A stretch of DNA of 64,000 nucleotides, taken from assembly GCF_004102045.2 (NCBI RefSeq), contig NZ_CP029684.2:1600395-1664394 (forward strand), written 5' to 3'. The translations under genes and the position numbers were made by a program. The notes under the pieces were generated by a model. The model searched no databases and was not told where the DNA came from. It saw only the letters and a program-made list of their open reading frames with translations. Source of the stretch: Oenococcus sicerae (GTDB lineage: Bacteria; Bacillota; Bacilli; Lactobacillales; Lactobacillaceae). Below, in pieces: positions 8,856 to 17,991 of this stretch (position 1 is its first letter; every line of letters starts with the position of its first letter).

Positions 8856-9970
8856 CTGATAACTCAAAAAAAATTGAATCCGCTCATGCCCACCGTAAAG
8901 ATGAACATTTAAGCTTAGTCATCTGGCAATGGCGGCATATTCTGCCCTACAGCGGTCTACAGTTTGTTCGTTTAGATCGGCCAGTGCTACCGAATATCAG
9001 AACAGACCAGGTTGATCATTCGGTTGACCTTTTTGGTAGACATTTTGACTGGCCCTTTTACATTGAGGCTATGACTGGTGGCAGTTTGAGGACTGGTGTC
9101 ATCAACCAAAAACTGGCTGCGATTGCAAAAAAATACCACTTAGCAATGGCTGTCGGCTCAGAATCGATCGCCATCAGCGAGAAAGAGGCAATTAGTTCTT
9201 TTTCAGTCGTTCGCGAGACAAATCCCGAGGGTTTTATTTTTGCCAACATTGGTGCCGGTCATTCATTGGACGATGCTAAAGAAGCTGTCAAGATCGTTGA
9301 CGCCAACGCCTTGGAAATACACATTAATGCTGTTCAAGAATTATCAATGAATGAGGGCGATCGAGATTTTAGTGCTTGGAAAAATAACATCGCTAAAATT
9401 ATTGAGCAGGTTCAAGTACCTGTGATCATTAAAGAGGTCGGATTTGGTATGTCAAAAAGTGCTATCAAGGATCTAGCAGACCTCCATCCAGCCGCGATCA
9501 ATATCGCTGGTGCCGGCGGCACCGATTTCGGTCGTATCGAAGAAGCACGAAATCGGGAATCATTGTGGGAAACAGCTGATCAAAATAATTTTGCAAGCGA
9601 CGAGGACAAAAAAGAAGCTATCGAAGCAGAAGATGACCTGGATTTTCAAAGTGTTTTGACTAGCAACACAAACCTAGGCATTAGCACAAGCGAATCGCTG
9701 CGCTTTGCCAAGCAAGCTAATACAGCTCTGCCGATCATTGCAAACGGCGGCATCACAAATTCATTGGAAGTTTTTAACGCCATGGCACTTGGTGCTAAAA
9801 TGGCGGGTATTGCTGGATATTTTCTTTTTCAATTAAGCAAAAATAATCTTGAACATACGATTGAAAGCTGGCAAAAACAGCTGCCGCTCCTTTATGCCAT
9901 TTACGGTGCTGCTAATAGTTTTCAGATCAGCCAGTTAAAAGAAATTGATCCCTACGACTCGCTCAATTGA
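8852..9970 (+). CDS. fni: Type 2 isopentenyl-diphosphate delta-isomerase
   Basis: FMN- and NADPH-dependent isomerase interconverting IPP and DMAPP, closing the mevalonate route to prenyl precursors. Starts with GTG in a GTGA overlap with the pmk stop. Family marks: RKDEHLSL near the N-terminus, EAMTGG, the NIGAGHSLDDA segment, and the FMN-phosphate loop IANGGITNSLEV. 372 aa. After GTDFGRIEEARNRE there is an acidic stretch (about residues 240-275) rich in D and E before the final barrel strands. Its 3' end overlaps the convergent rRNA methyltransferase gene by 19 bp, with no terminator visible between. Confidence 0.94.
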   Translation: MTDNSKKIESAHAHRKDEHLSLVIWQWRHILPYSGLQFVRLDRPVLPNIRTDQVDHSVDLFGRHFDWPFYIEAMTGGSLRTGVINQKLAAIAKKYHLAMAVGSESIAISEKEAISSFSVVRETNPEGFIFANIGAGHSLDDAKEAVKIVDANALEIHINAVQELSMNEGDRDFSAWKNNIAKIIEQVQVPVIIKEVGFGMSKSAIKDLADLHPAAINIAGAGGTDFGRIEEARNRESLWETADQNNFASDEDKKEAIEAEDDLDFQSVLTSNTNLGISTSESLRFAKQANTALPIIANGGITNSLEVFNAMALGAKMAGIAGYFLFQLSKNNLEHTIESWQKQLPLLYAIYGAANSFQISQLKEIDPYDSLN

Positions 9971-11328
9971 GCATGGATCAGTTTTCGCAGACCTTTGGGA
10001 TAAAAATTTTTAATCATGTGATCCGAGTAACGGCCAAAACCAATGCCGTTATTTTTTTTTGTCATCAAAACCCAGCCTTTTTTCAAGATGGTTTTTGGTT
10101 GTGTGATGACGTCGCCATGAACGAACTGACGCAATTCAGTATCAGAAAGTTCATAGGACTGCGAAAAATTATCCTTCGACAAACTGAGAGCAAGTGAATG
10201 GGCAGGCAAAAAACGTTTGTTTTTTAATTCAGCGATCTGCAGCCCCAAGCGCAGTACTTTAAGTCCTTTGATCTCTGGACAATTTTGTGGAAACAAATAA
10301 AAATAAGCACCAAATTGGTAGATGTTTCGCATTGGCAAACTTAAATCAAGACTAGTTAAAAATTCTGATAACAGCCGCTGCTCGTTTTGCTTTAAATTAC
10401 TGATTAATTGGCTGCTGCTGGCTTCTGGGATATGAGACTTAGTCTTGACCAGCCTAGCGACAAAATGCCCTTCTCCATTGATTTTGTCCGGCCATAGACG
10501 CGCTGCTTTGGATAAAGTTTTATTACCATCTGCCCAATCTGGTCGGCCGTCTTCGATGCCGGCTGTTTTTTGAATATCAGACAACTGAAATTCGGGATAA
10601 TGAGTCAACAGCCAACTCATGATCTGTTCATCTTCTTCGGGAGCGAAAGTACAAGTCGAATAGATCAGCTGCCCGCCAGGACGCAGCATAGCGACAGTCG
10701 AACGCAAAATTTCGCGCTGACGGTCCGCACATTCCTGGTTGTAGCCAGTATGCCAATATTGAACAGCCTGATGATCTTTTCGAAACATGCCTTCACCGCT
10801 GCAAGGCGCATCCAACAAAATTTTATCAAAATAATTAACAAAGCGGGTTGCTAGATCATCAGGTCGATGATTCGTGACCAAACAATTTGTGATACCAGAC
10901 CTTTCAACGTTTTCGCTCAAAATCTTAGCACGACCAAAATTGATCTCGTTAGCAACTAATAAGCCCCGATTCTGCATATCGGCAGCTATTTGTGTTGTTT
11001 TGCCGCCTGGGGCAGCAGCGAGATCCAAAATTTTTTCTCCGGGCTGGGCATCAACGACCCTAGCAACAAATTGTGCACTAGCCTCTTGTGAATAAGCAGC
11101 ACCAGTTAAAAAAGCAGTTGATTCGCCAAAAATTTTGCCATAATGACCAAAATCAGCATTCCAAGAAACTTGAGGCAGCTTGCCCAGCTGTTTAAAGTGG
11201 CTGATATCTTTCAAAGGATTTAAGCGAAAAGCATTCACCGAATTCAGATTAAAGCTGCGAAAAAAAAACGTCAGCTTGATCGCCCAGCAGATCTCGATAT
11301 TTCTCAACAAATTCTTTGGGTAACTCAA
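9952..11328 (-). CDS. RsmF-type rRNA cytosine-C5 methyltransferase, 5' end frameshifted in a 9-T run
   Basis: SAM-dependent m5C methyltransferase of the RsmF/YebU (NOL1/NOP2/Sun) family acting on 16S rRNA. The SAM motif is LDLAAAPGGKTTQIA; the two catalytic cysteines are in LLDAPCSGEG and YSTCTFAPEEDE. A C-terminal RsmF-like extension follows. The given frame can only start at a TTG giving the atypical MSYPKNLLRN. The family-like N-terminus lies in another frame: ATG at 11332 reads MLELPKEFVEKYRDLLGD, with normal overlap with the upstream gene stop. The two frames meet at the homopolymer 11260-11268 (9 A on the plus strand). With 8 bases the protein would be continuous. Either an indel, sequencing error or slippage site. 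Confidence 0.85.
   Translation of the reverse strand: MSYPKNLLRNIEICWAIKLTFFFRSFNLNSVNAFRLNPLKDISHFKQLGKLPQVSWNADFGHYGKIFGESTAFLTGAAYSQEASAQFVARVVDAQPGEKILDLAAAPGGKTTQIAADMQNRGLLVANEINFGRAKILSENVERSGITNCLVTNHRPDDLATRFVNYFDKILLDAPCSGEGMFRKDHQAVQYWHTGYNQECADRQREILRSTVAMLRPGGQLIYSTCTFAPEEDEQIMSWLLTHYPEFQLSDIQKTAGIEDGRPDWADGNKTLSKAARLWPDKINGEGHFVARLVKTKSHIPEASSSQLISNLKQNEQRLLSEFLTSLDLSLPMRNIYQFGAYFYLFPQNCPEIKGLKVLRLGLQIAELKNKRFLPAHSLALSLSKDNFSQSYELSDTELRQFVHGDVITQPKTILKKGWVLMTKKNNGIGFGRYSDHMIKNFYPKGLRKLIHAQLSES
11260..11268. repeat. 9-nt homopolymer causing the rsmF-like frameshift
   Basis: Nine consecutive A on the plus strand (T in the mRNA sense). Upstream frame from 11332 terminates shortly after this tract, and the downstream frame holds the methyltransferase. 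One base less would join them as ADVFF-RSFNLNS. Confidence 0.85.
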
Positions 11329-12287
11329 GCATGCAAGCAGTCCTCGATCAAAGGCAGCAGCACCTTAGCAGCTTGTTCGTGTCCGGCGACGCTCAAATGA
11401 ACAGCATCCGTTCTTTGGAAGTGCCAATCATGATTGCTAATTAAAGTCACTCTGTCATTATTCGGAATGACCTTTCGAAAAACAGCTGCAAAATTGCCAT
11501 TAAAAGGTTCGACAAAAATAATTTTTGAATCGTGAAAACGTTTCGTAAGCTCACGGAGCAGTACTTTCAATGAAAAAGTAAACTCTTGTTCGCTAGCGGC
11601 AGCATCATTACTGCCTAAATTAACGATGACGGCGGCTATTTTTGCCTGGTGATCAATTGGCCGCGGCAAGTTTAAAGCAGCGTACCAAATAAAATCAATC
11701 GCAGTTGGCGGACAAATTTTGGCCCTTTGCGTCAGACCGCTGCCGCCATAAGCAATACGGTCGTTATTCAGTTGCAGCTTCTCTGAAATTAAAAAATCCC
11801 AGCTTTTGTCTGGACGATGAGCAGACCCGTCGACCACGCCAGCGAGCGTTTTCTGGCCATTTATAATCGAATCGCCAATAAAAACAAGCTCAGCTCGATC
11901 AGGAACAGCACCAACGAGACTGCCATCGTATTGAATTCCTTTTAGCGTAAATATTTCCGCTAAAGACCAGCTTTCGGCACGCACAAAAGTAATCGCCTGA
12001 GTCATGATCCGAATCAAATGGTCGCAAGCAGCATCCAGATCCAGCTGAAAATAATCACTATCCAGACTTTGTGAAATAAAAGGGCCGCCGTCAATCGAAA
12101 ACAAGATTCTCGATGGTTGTTTGCCTAAAACATGGCTTGGCCAGTTAAAAAGCAATTTTGAACAGCGATGGCTTTTCAGATAAATTTCTGCACCTAAATT
12201 AGTCGAGATAATTTGTTTGCTAGGCAGATCTTCGATCCAGCCGCCTAAAAAAGCATTTGATTCAATTGTCAGAGGAAAATTAGTCAT
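11325..12287 (-). CDS. SGNH/GDSL-type hydrolase with N-terminal beta-rich domain
   Basis: Putative esterase/deacylase. Residues about 145-320 carry the SGNH blocks: FIGDSIINGQ (nucleophile Ser, block I), GGSGL (Gly block), NLGSNDAAA (Asn block) and DAVHLSVAGHEQ (Asp/His pair, block V). Residues 1-140 are a separate beta-type region, an architecture seen in carbohydrate esterase family 2-like enzymes. No signal peptide, so probably cytoplasmic. The stop TGA overlaps the methyltransferase ATG; the start overlaps the recD2 stop (ATGA). Substrate cannot be told from sequence. Confidence 0.82.
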   Translation of the reverse strand: MTNFPLTIESNAFLGGWIEDLPSKQIISTNLGAEIYLKSHRCSKLLFNWPSHVLGKQPSRILFSIDGGPFISQSLDSDYFQLDLDAACDHLIRIMTQAITFVRAESWSLAEIFTLKGIQYDGSLVGAVPDRAELVFIGDSIINGQKTLAGVVDGSAHRPDKSWDFLISEKLQLNNDRIAYGGSGLTQRAKICPPTAIDFIWYAALNLPRPIDHQAKIAAVIVNLGSNDAAASEQEFTFSLKVLLRELTKRFHDSKIIFVEPFNGNFAAVFRKVIPNNDRVTLISNHDWHFQRTDAVHLSVAGHEQAAKVLLPLIEDCLHA

Positions 12288-14662
12288 GATTTGATAAAAT
12301 CCGTTGGTTTTACATCGGCCATGCCGATCATAGGATCAATTTGGCCGCTATCAACCAAACTATTCGTTAATTGCTGATCGCCGTCTTGCGTTACCTCTTC
12401 AGAGGCCATTTTGATTACAAGCTGATCTTTACCAGTTAATAATTTTACTAGATTTGTCTGCCGGATCGGCGTCGGATTATTGATCGCCTCTGTGAAAGCT
12501 GTTTGACTGCCGATCAAAATTAAGGATTTTTCGGCTCGCGTGACCCCTGTGTAGACAAGATTACGCGTCACAAAATGATTAAAGCTACTGGTCAACACGA
12601 AAATAACATTTTTAAACTCGCTGCCTTGTGCTTTATGAACGGTTGAGGCATAACTTAAGCGCAGCTGTTTGATCTCATTTTCTTTATAAGTGACTGTGCT
12701 GCCGAAAAAATCGACTGATAGAAAACGCGATCGGATCGGCCCATCCAAATGGGCTGTGACCACATAACCAATATCACCATTATTAACTGATTTTTCTGCA
12801 TTATTTTCTTGCTGCATCACGCGATCACCAGCTAAAAAATCTGGTGATTGATCATCAATTTGGCGATCATCGTCAATCAAATAAGGTCGGGCTAAATGAT
12901 TTAGCAAGTCCACGAGACGATTGGTCGGCGTAATGATCTGCAAGTCTTCTTTTTTGATGCCAAAGTGGATCGCAGCACTGAGAATTTTGCTGATCCCACG
13001 CGCCAATTGATACTCTTCCAATTTGAAAAAGGAAATATCATTGCCATTTTGAAACATTTTTGGATCAACGATCCCTTGTTTTAAGTCCTGAGACAAAATA
13101 TCGATACCTGATCCTTTTGTTTGTCGATGATTAATCTGCAGCTCGATGGTCGCAAATTGATCGCTCAAAATCAGATCAGTCAAAATCTGGCCAGCGCCCA
13201 CAGAAGGCAGCTGGTCTTTATCACCAACGAACAATAGCCGACAACCGCTGGGAACGGCAGCCAAAAAATGCTGAAACAAGCCAAGATCAACCATTGACAT
13301 CTCATCGATCACAATTAATCCCGCCTGCAATTGATTGCTCTGATCAAAATCAAAGTAGCCATCGGAACTTGCCCCTAGCAAATGGTGGATAGTGACTGCG
13401 TCGCGTCCGGTTACCTCAGTAATACGCGTGGCAGCGCGGCCTGTTGGTGCAGCCAGTAAAATCAAATTCTTAGTTTGTTTGAATTTATCAGCATTTTCGG
13501 CTTGATCAACATCTTTTTCCCACTGCGAAATGATCGTTTTAATGACAGTCGTTTTCCCAGTACCGGGACCGCCAGTTAAAATCGTGATCTGATTTTGAAA
13601 AACAGATTCAACTGCTTTTTTTTGGTCTGCATCCAACACAGAATCAACCAAAGAAATCGATTTCTTTTTAAGGCTGAGTTGGCCCTGCCGCAGTCGTTTT
13701 AAATCATTTAAAACTGATAACTCCAGCTCGTAATTTTCTTTTAACGTGATGCGGTCATTGGCCACGATGATACGTTTTAAATCATTTAAAACTGATAACT
13801 CCAGCTCGTAATTTTCTTTTAACGTGATGCGGTCATTGGCCACGATGATACGTTTTGATTCAGCTAAGTGATCCGTTTCTTGGGCGATCTCTGTGTCGAA
13901 AAAGCCAGGACCACTCTGCAAAAATTCTGAAACACTCTCAATTAACTGCTTTTTTGTTATATATGTATTGCCAGCTTCTGCAGCGTTTTTAATCAAACTA
14001 AAAATGATCGCACCATCGATTTGATCAGTCTGATTGTCAAAATTATTCACACGCGCGACTTGCTGGGCATCGTCAAAAGTAAAATTATCTATTTGACCAA
14101 TAAATTGATAAGGGTTTTCAAGCAGTAAATTCGTAAAATTCAGACCGAAGGCATCAAACAGATGCTCAATGACAGACTGGCTGAGACCATACTGGCTTGT
14201 TTGCGCAATGGCACTTGACTTTTCCTTGTTGTCTAAAACACCTTTTTTTAAATTTTCGATTTGATTTTTTTTCAAACCGATCCCTTTTAATTGATCCGGA
14301 TCATCTTCAATAACGGACAGAGCTTGCCGACCAAAACTATCAACGATTTTTTCAGCCGTTTTACGGCCGATTTTTTCAAAGAGCTCTGAACTTAAAAAAT
14401 CAATGATCCCCTCACTATCGTCGGGCAGCACAGATTGATAATCAAAAACTTTGAACTGTTTGCCATATTTAGGATGATCGGTCACTTGACCGGAAAATTC
14501 ATAGGACTCGCCAATTTTTAAATTCGCGACCGCACCGGTGACGGTAATTTCTGCTTCATTCCAGTCAAAATCATTGTCGGCAACCTTCGCCAAAAGAACA
14601 GCATAATCATTCTCGCTGTTTTTAAAAAAAGAACGTCTAATACTTGCTGTTAGCTGAGCCAC
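12284..14662 (-). CDS. recD2: RecD2-type DNA helicase (SF1, RecD/TraA family)
   Basis: 5'-3' DNA helicase of the AddAB/RecBCD-independent RecD2 group, involved in replication-fork and repair processes in Firmicutes. The N-terminal OB/HhH region (1-200) contains the LKGIGLKKNQIENLKKG helix-hairpin-helix stretch. The motor has Walker A GGPGTGKTT, Walker B VIDEMSMVD, GDKDQLPSVGAGQ, and C-terminal motif YASTVHKAQGSEF. 792 aa. The region just before the motor contains two identical 26-residue copies beginning KRIIVANDRITLKEN, from a perfect 78-bp DNA duplication. It is in frame, so the protein should still be made. Confidence 0.93.
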   Translation of the reverse strand: MAQLTASIRRSFFKNSENDYAVLLAKVADNDFDWNEAEITVTGAVANLKIGESYEFSGQVTDHPKYGKQFKVFDYQSVLPDDSEGIIDFLSSELFEKIGRKTAEKIVDSFGRQALSVIEDDPDQLKGIGLKKNQIENLKKGVLDNKEKSSAIAQTSQYGLSQSVIEHLFDAFGLNFTNLLLENPYQFIGQIDNFTFDDAQQVARVNNFDNQTDQIDGAIIFSLIKNAAEAGNTYITKKQLIESVSEFLQSGPGFFDTEIAQETDHLAESKRIIVANDRITLKENYELELSVLNDLKRIIVANDRITLKENYELELSVLNDLKRLRQGQLSLKKKSISLVDSVLDADQKKAVESVFQNQITILTGGPGTGKTTVIKTIISQWEKDVDQAENADKFKQTKNLILLAAPTGRAATRITEVTGRDAVTIHHLLGASSDGYFDFDQSNQLQAGLIVIDEMSMVDLGLFQHFLAAVPSGCRLLFVGDKDQLPSVGAGQILTDLILSDQFATIELQINHRQTKGSGIDILSQDLKQGIVDPKMFQNGNDISFFKLEEYQLARGISKILSAAIHFGIKKEDLQIITPTNRLVDLLNHLARPYLIDDDRQIDDQSPDFLAGDRVMQQENNAEKSVNNGDIGYVVTAHLDGPIRSRFLSVDFFGSTVTYKENEIKQLRLSYASTVHKAQGSEFKNVIFVLTSSFNHFVTRNLVYTGVTRAEKSLILIGSQTAFTEAINNPTPIRQTNLVKLLTGKDQLVIKMASEEVTQDGDQQLTNSLVDSGQIDPMIGMADVKPTDFIKS
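13695..13850. repeat. Perfect 2 x 78-bp tandem duplication inside recD2
   Basis: Copies 13695-13772 and 13773-13850 are identical by direct reading, with a further 6-base partial match after them. 78 is a multiple of 3, so 26 codons are duplicated in frame. Identity at every base suggests a recent event. Confidence 0.95.
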
Positions 14663-14725
14663 TTCATCAGTTTAACGCAAAATAAAAAGTCCTGGCCAGC
14701 CTATTAAAAAATGATAAGAAGCTGT

Positions 14726-15070
14726 TCAATCCTCAGCTGCCATGATTACTTTTCGCTTCAACAGCTGTTGCATTTGGTAATGATATTGTTCAACCAGGGC
14801 TTGATCTTTGGAATCGGAAAAAATATCCACATTTAGAGCTTCGTTACCACTTAATAAGGCAATTTTAAAACCACTGAGATCTTTGGCAAAAGTCAGTTTC
14901 AATTTGCGTGAAGATGCAAAACCCTTTGCTGGTTCCAAAGCGATCGTATGTGAAAAAGTGCCTGCGTTGTTTTTGATAAATCCAAGATCAAGCAAAGAAA
15001 AAGCCTTGATATCAGGGCTGATTTGATAGGTTTGATCATTTTTAACCGTCACTATATTTGCAAATGCCAT
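14726..15070 (-). CDS. Small protein, probably DUF1831 family
   Basis: 114 aa, no membrane segment, mixed alpha/beta composition with a helical C-terminus (QYHYQMQQLLKRKV). In lactic acid bacteria DUF1831 genes sit beside mtnN and cysteine desulfurase genes, as here (mtnN is 40 bp away, suf genes follow), which is the main reason for the call. Function unknown; a role near sulfur metabolism is inference from neighbours. A perfect TATAAT lies 6 bp before the ATG and no Shine-Dalgarno is seen. Confidence 0.6.
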   Translation of the reverse strand: MAFANIVTVKNDQTYQISPDIKAFSLLDLGFIKNNAGTFSHTIALEPAKGFASSRKLKLTFAKDLSGFKIALLSGNEALNVDIFSDSKDQALVEQYHYQMQQLLKRKVIMAAED

Positions 15071-15110
15071 GTCTAAATTATATCAAGGCCAAGCAGCGAT
15101 AGCTGGATAT

Positions 15111-15785
15111 TTAAAGCGATTGAATGAAATTTAACAGCAGTTTTGCCGACTTCTCACCGGCAGTGACGATAAATTGATCAAAAGTACCAGCAGCTTGATC
15201 ATCAGCTGCATCAGAAATTGCTCGCAAAACAACAAAGGGTGTCGCAAAATCATAAGCAACCTGCGCAACAGCGGCCCCTTCCATTTCAACAGCCAAAGCT
15301 TCGGGAAAATTAGCCATGATCTGAGTTTTCATGCTGCCTGTGACAAAGGAATCACCCGTCACAACAAGTCCTGTCTTAGCCTGCGGATTAGCCTTCTTAA
15401 AATCTTCGACTAACTGCGGATCAGATTCGAAAAAACGCGGTTTTTCAGGGACGTAACCAACTGACCCTTCAAATTTCGTATTATAAACATCATGATGTGC
15501 CAAACGGTCAGCGATCACTTGATCGCCGATGTGCAAACCAGTTGCTAGACCGCCGGCAGAGCCCGTGTTAACGACCAGATCAGGCTGATAGCGATCCAGC
15601 AAAACGCCTGTTGCCATAGCCGCCTGTACTTTACCGATTCCGGATTCCGTCAAAATAACATCTTTGCCATAAATTTGTCCCTGAGAAAAATCCTGTCCAG
15701 CTATCGTAACGCTTTTAATATGATCCAAAGCTGCCAATAATTGGCGCTTTTCTTGTTCCATTGGTGTAATAATTCCGATTTTCAT
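15111..15785 (-). CDS. mtnN: 5'-methylthioadenosine/S-adenosylhomocysteine nucleosidase
   Basis: Hydrolyses the glycosidic bond of MTA and SAH, recycling sulfur and adenine and feeding S-ribosylhomocysteine to LuxS. Starts MKIGIITPMEQE (family start). The active-site region VVNTGSAGGL and the VEMEGAAVAQVA and LRAISDAADD segments, with the catalytic Asp in SDAAD, are all present. The ATG at 15785 is chosen over an in-frame TTG two codons upstream because GAGGAG lies 8 nt before the ATG and would be too close to the TTG. About 224 aa, normal. Confidence 0.95.
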   Translation of the reverse strand: MKIGIITPMEQEKRQLLAALDHIKSVTIAGQDFSQGQIYGKDVILTESGIGKVQAAMATGVLLDRYQPDLVVNTGSAGGLATGLHIGDQVIADRLAHHDVYNTKFEGSVGYVPEKPRFFESDPQLVEDFKKANPQAKTGLVVTGDSFVTGSMKTQIMANFPEALAVEMEGAAVAQVAYDFATPFVVLRAISDAADDQAAGTFDQFIVTAGEKSAKLLLNFIQSL

Positions 15786-15797
15786 TGTCAAGACTCC

Positions 15798-16103
15798 TCA
15801 AGATAAAATAAAGTAAAGATACAAAAGAATAATGCAGGCAATTAGGCCGAAAATAGCGATATTTAAGCGATATTTAAGTCTTTGGGACTTTCCCTTGGCC
15901 GTTAGTTTGCCGTTTGACCCGAGCTCGAATTTACCATTTTTAGTTAATTTGAATTCTTGATCATATTCAGGTTCAACAGGTGTAATGACTCGAGATTTCT
16001 CTTTGCTGCGTTCTGCCCGCTTTTGTTCGCGTGAATATGCTTCGGAATCATCTTTACTATTTTCTTTATCGACCCAATTGTTGACTTTGTCCTTTAAAGA
16101 CAT
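15798..16103 (-). CDS. Small C-tail-anchored membrane protein, unknown function
   Basis: 101 aa. Residues 1-75 are highly charged (K/E/D/S-rich) and probably cytoplasmic; residues about 78-100 form one hydrophobic helix (IAIFGLIACIILLYLYFIL) at the C-terminus. Just upstream of mtnN in the same direction. I recall uncharacterised proteins of this shape next to mtnN in lactobacilli, but cannot give a function. Confidence 0.7.
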   Translation of the reverse strand: MSLKDKVNNWVDKENSKDDSEAYSREQKRAERSKEKSRVITPVEPEYDQEFKLTKNGKFELGSNGKLTAKGKSQRLKYRLNIAIFGLIACIILLYLYFILS

Positions 16104-16158
16104 AGGTCAATCATACAAAAGACGCGGTTATTTTGCCGTCGAAATACAAAAAAAGCGA

Positions 16159-16593
16159 TCACGATCGCTGATTTTTTAATAATTCATCCAAGGCGTCCCA
16201 AGCTAATGCTGCACATTTGACTCGTGTTGGAAATTGGCTGATCGAACTAAAAACGCCAGCATCCCCGAGCTGATCTAGATCAGCTTCTTGACCTAAAATC
16301 ATTGCTTTGAATTGTTTGATTGCTTTTTCAACACTATTAATTGACTGATTTGCCACAAGTTCGGCCATCAAACTAGCTGACGCTTGGCTGATCGTACAGC
16401 CGCTGCCTTGAAAAGAAACGGCCACGATTTGATCATTTCGGATCTGAGCCTGGACTTCCAAAACATCACCGCAGCTCGGATTATGAGCTGCCTGTGCATC
16501 AGTAGCATTTGTCAGCTGGCCGCGATATGTGGGATCAACAGCTGCATCCAAAATTACTTGTCGATATAATTGATCTAATCCTGCTAAAGTCAT
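16159..16593 (-). CDS. sufU: SufU, sulfur-transfer partner of SufS
   Basis: Zinc-dependent sulfurtransferase that takes persulfide from SufS for the SufBCD scaffold. 144 aa. Conserved ligands are visible: C41 and D43 in NPSCGDV, C66 in GSGCTIS, C127 in RVKCAAL. It has the insertion between the second and third cysteines typical of SufU rather than IscU. Last gene of the suf cluster, 9 bp after sufB. In many Firmicutes sufU precedes sufB; here it follows. Confidence 0.94.
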   Translation of the reverse strand: MTLAGLDQLYRQVILDAAVDPTYRGQLTNATDAQAAHNPSCGDVLEVQAQIRNDQIVAVSFQGSGCTISQASASLMAELVANQSINSVEKAIKQFKAMILGQEADLDQLGDAGVFSSISQFPTRVKCAALAWDALDELLKNQRS

Positions 16594-16602
16594 TTTAAAA
16601 TC

Positions 16603-17991
16603 CTAACCGATCGAACCGACCATTTGAAATTCAATCAAGCGATTCAATTCGACTGCATATTCCATTGGCAATTTTTTTGTAAAAGGTTCAATAAATCCCA
16701 TAATGATCATCTGCGTGGCGGCCGCCTCAGAAATACCGCGACTCATCAAATAATATAACTGTTCTTCGGATATTTTGGAAACGCGTGCTTCATGTTCCAA
16801 ACTGATCTGGCCATTGTGGATCTCATTGATCGGGATCGTATCGGAAGACGATTTGTCATCCATGATGATCGTATCGCACTCTACATGAGATTTAGATCCT
16901 TGAGAATGCTCGCCAAAACGCACAGTGCCGCGATAATCGACTGCACCGCCATCTTTTGAGATTGATTTAGAAATAATACTTGATGACGTATTAGCAGCAT
17001 TGTGGATCATTCTGGCACCATTATCCTGGTCCATACCGGCACCAGCCACTGCAATTGATAGCATCGTGCCGCGAGCACCTTGACCGTTTAAATAAACTGA
17101 CGGATATTTCATCGTGATTTTTGAACCCAGGTTGCCGTCGATCCATTCCATCGTGGCGTTTTCCATTGCAGCGGCCTTCTTAGTCTCCATACTGTAGACA
17201 TTGTTCGACCAATTTTGAATCGTTGTGTAGCGGCAATAAGCATCCTTAGCAACATTCACTTCTACAACAGCTGCGTGCAGGCTGTCTGAATCGTAGCGCG
17301 GCGCCGTACAACCCTCAACATAGTTAATGCTGGCACCTTGGTCAACAATGATCAGCGTACGTTCGAATTGACCGGTATTGATCTCATTGATGCGAAAATA
17401 AGCTTGCATCGGTGTTTTAACTTGAACACCCTTAGGTACATAAATAAAGGAACCGCCAGACCAGACAGCTGCATTTAAAGCAGCAAATTTGTTCGTTGCT
17501 GGTGCGACGAGTTTGCCAAACCACTTTTTGAACAAGGCTGGATACTGCTGAAGAGCTGTATCTGTATCCGTGAAAATAATTCCTTGCTGTGAAAATTGTT
17601 CCTTGATATTGTGATATACGACCTCCGACTCATACTGGGCACTTGAGCCAGCCAAATATTGCCGTTCAGCTTGCGGCACGCCTAAACGATCGAAAGTCGC
17701 CTTGATACCGGCAGGAACATCGTTCCAATCACGGTATTTTTTATCGGTCGCACGTTGAAAATAATGCAGCTGATCAAGTTTCAAATCTGTCAGATCTGGA
17801 CCAAAATCCGGCATCGACAATTTTTTATAAATTGCAAAGGCATGAAGCCGGTAGCTGAGCATCCAGTCCGGTTCGTGTTTGGCAGCGGAAATTTCGCGCA
17901 CGATTTGCTCATTAAGACCAATTCCGGTTGAATATACCGGCTGAAAATCATCATGAAATTCAGAATTTGTTTGCCTATCAAAATCAGTCAT
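16603..17991 (-). CDS. sufB: SufB, Fe-S cluster scaffold subunit
   Basis: Core scaffold subunit of the SufBC2D complex building Fe-S clusters. 462 aa. Typical segments: FVPKGVQ-like [41 protein letters not shown], the beta-helix region, and the C-terminal [19 protein letters not shown]. Overlaps the sufS stop by 4 bp (ATGA). Confidence 0.96.
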   Translation of the reverse strand: MTDFDRQTNSEFHDDFQPVYSTGIGLNEQIVREISAAKHEPDWMLSYRLHAFAIYKKLSMPDFGPDLTDLKLDQLHYFQRATDKKYRDWNDVPAGIKATFDRLGVPQAERQYLAGSSAQYESEVVYHNIKEQFSQQGIIFTDTDTALQQYPALFKKWFGKLVAPATNKFAALNAAVWSGGSFIYVPKGVQVKTPMQAYFRINEINTGQFERTLIIVDQGASINYVEGCTAPRYDSDSLHAAVVEVNVAKDAYCRYTTIQNWSNNVYSMETKKAAAMENATMEWIDGNLGSKITMKYPSVYLNGQGARGTMLSIAVAGAGMDQDNGARMIHNAANTSSSIISKSISKDGGAVDYRGTVRFGEHSQGSKSHVECDTIIMDDKSSSDTIPINEIHNGQISLEHEARVSKISEEQLYYLMSRGISEAAATQMIIMGFIEPFTKKLPMEYAVELNRLIEFQMVGSIG

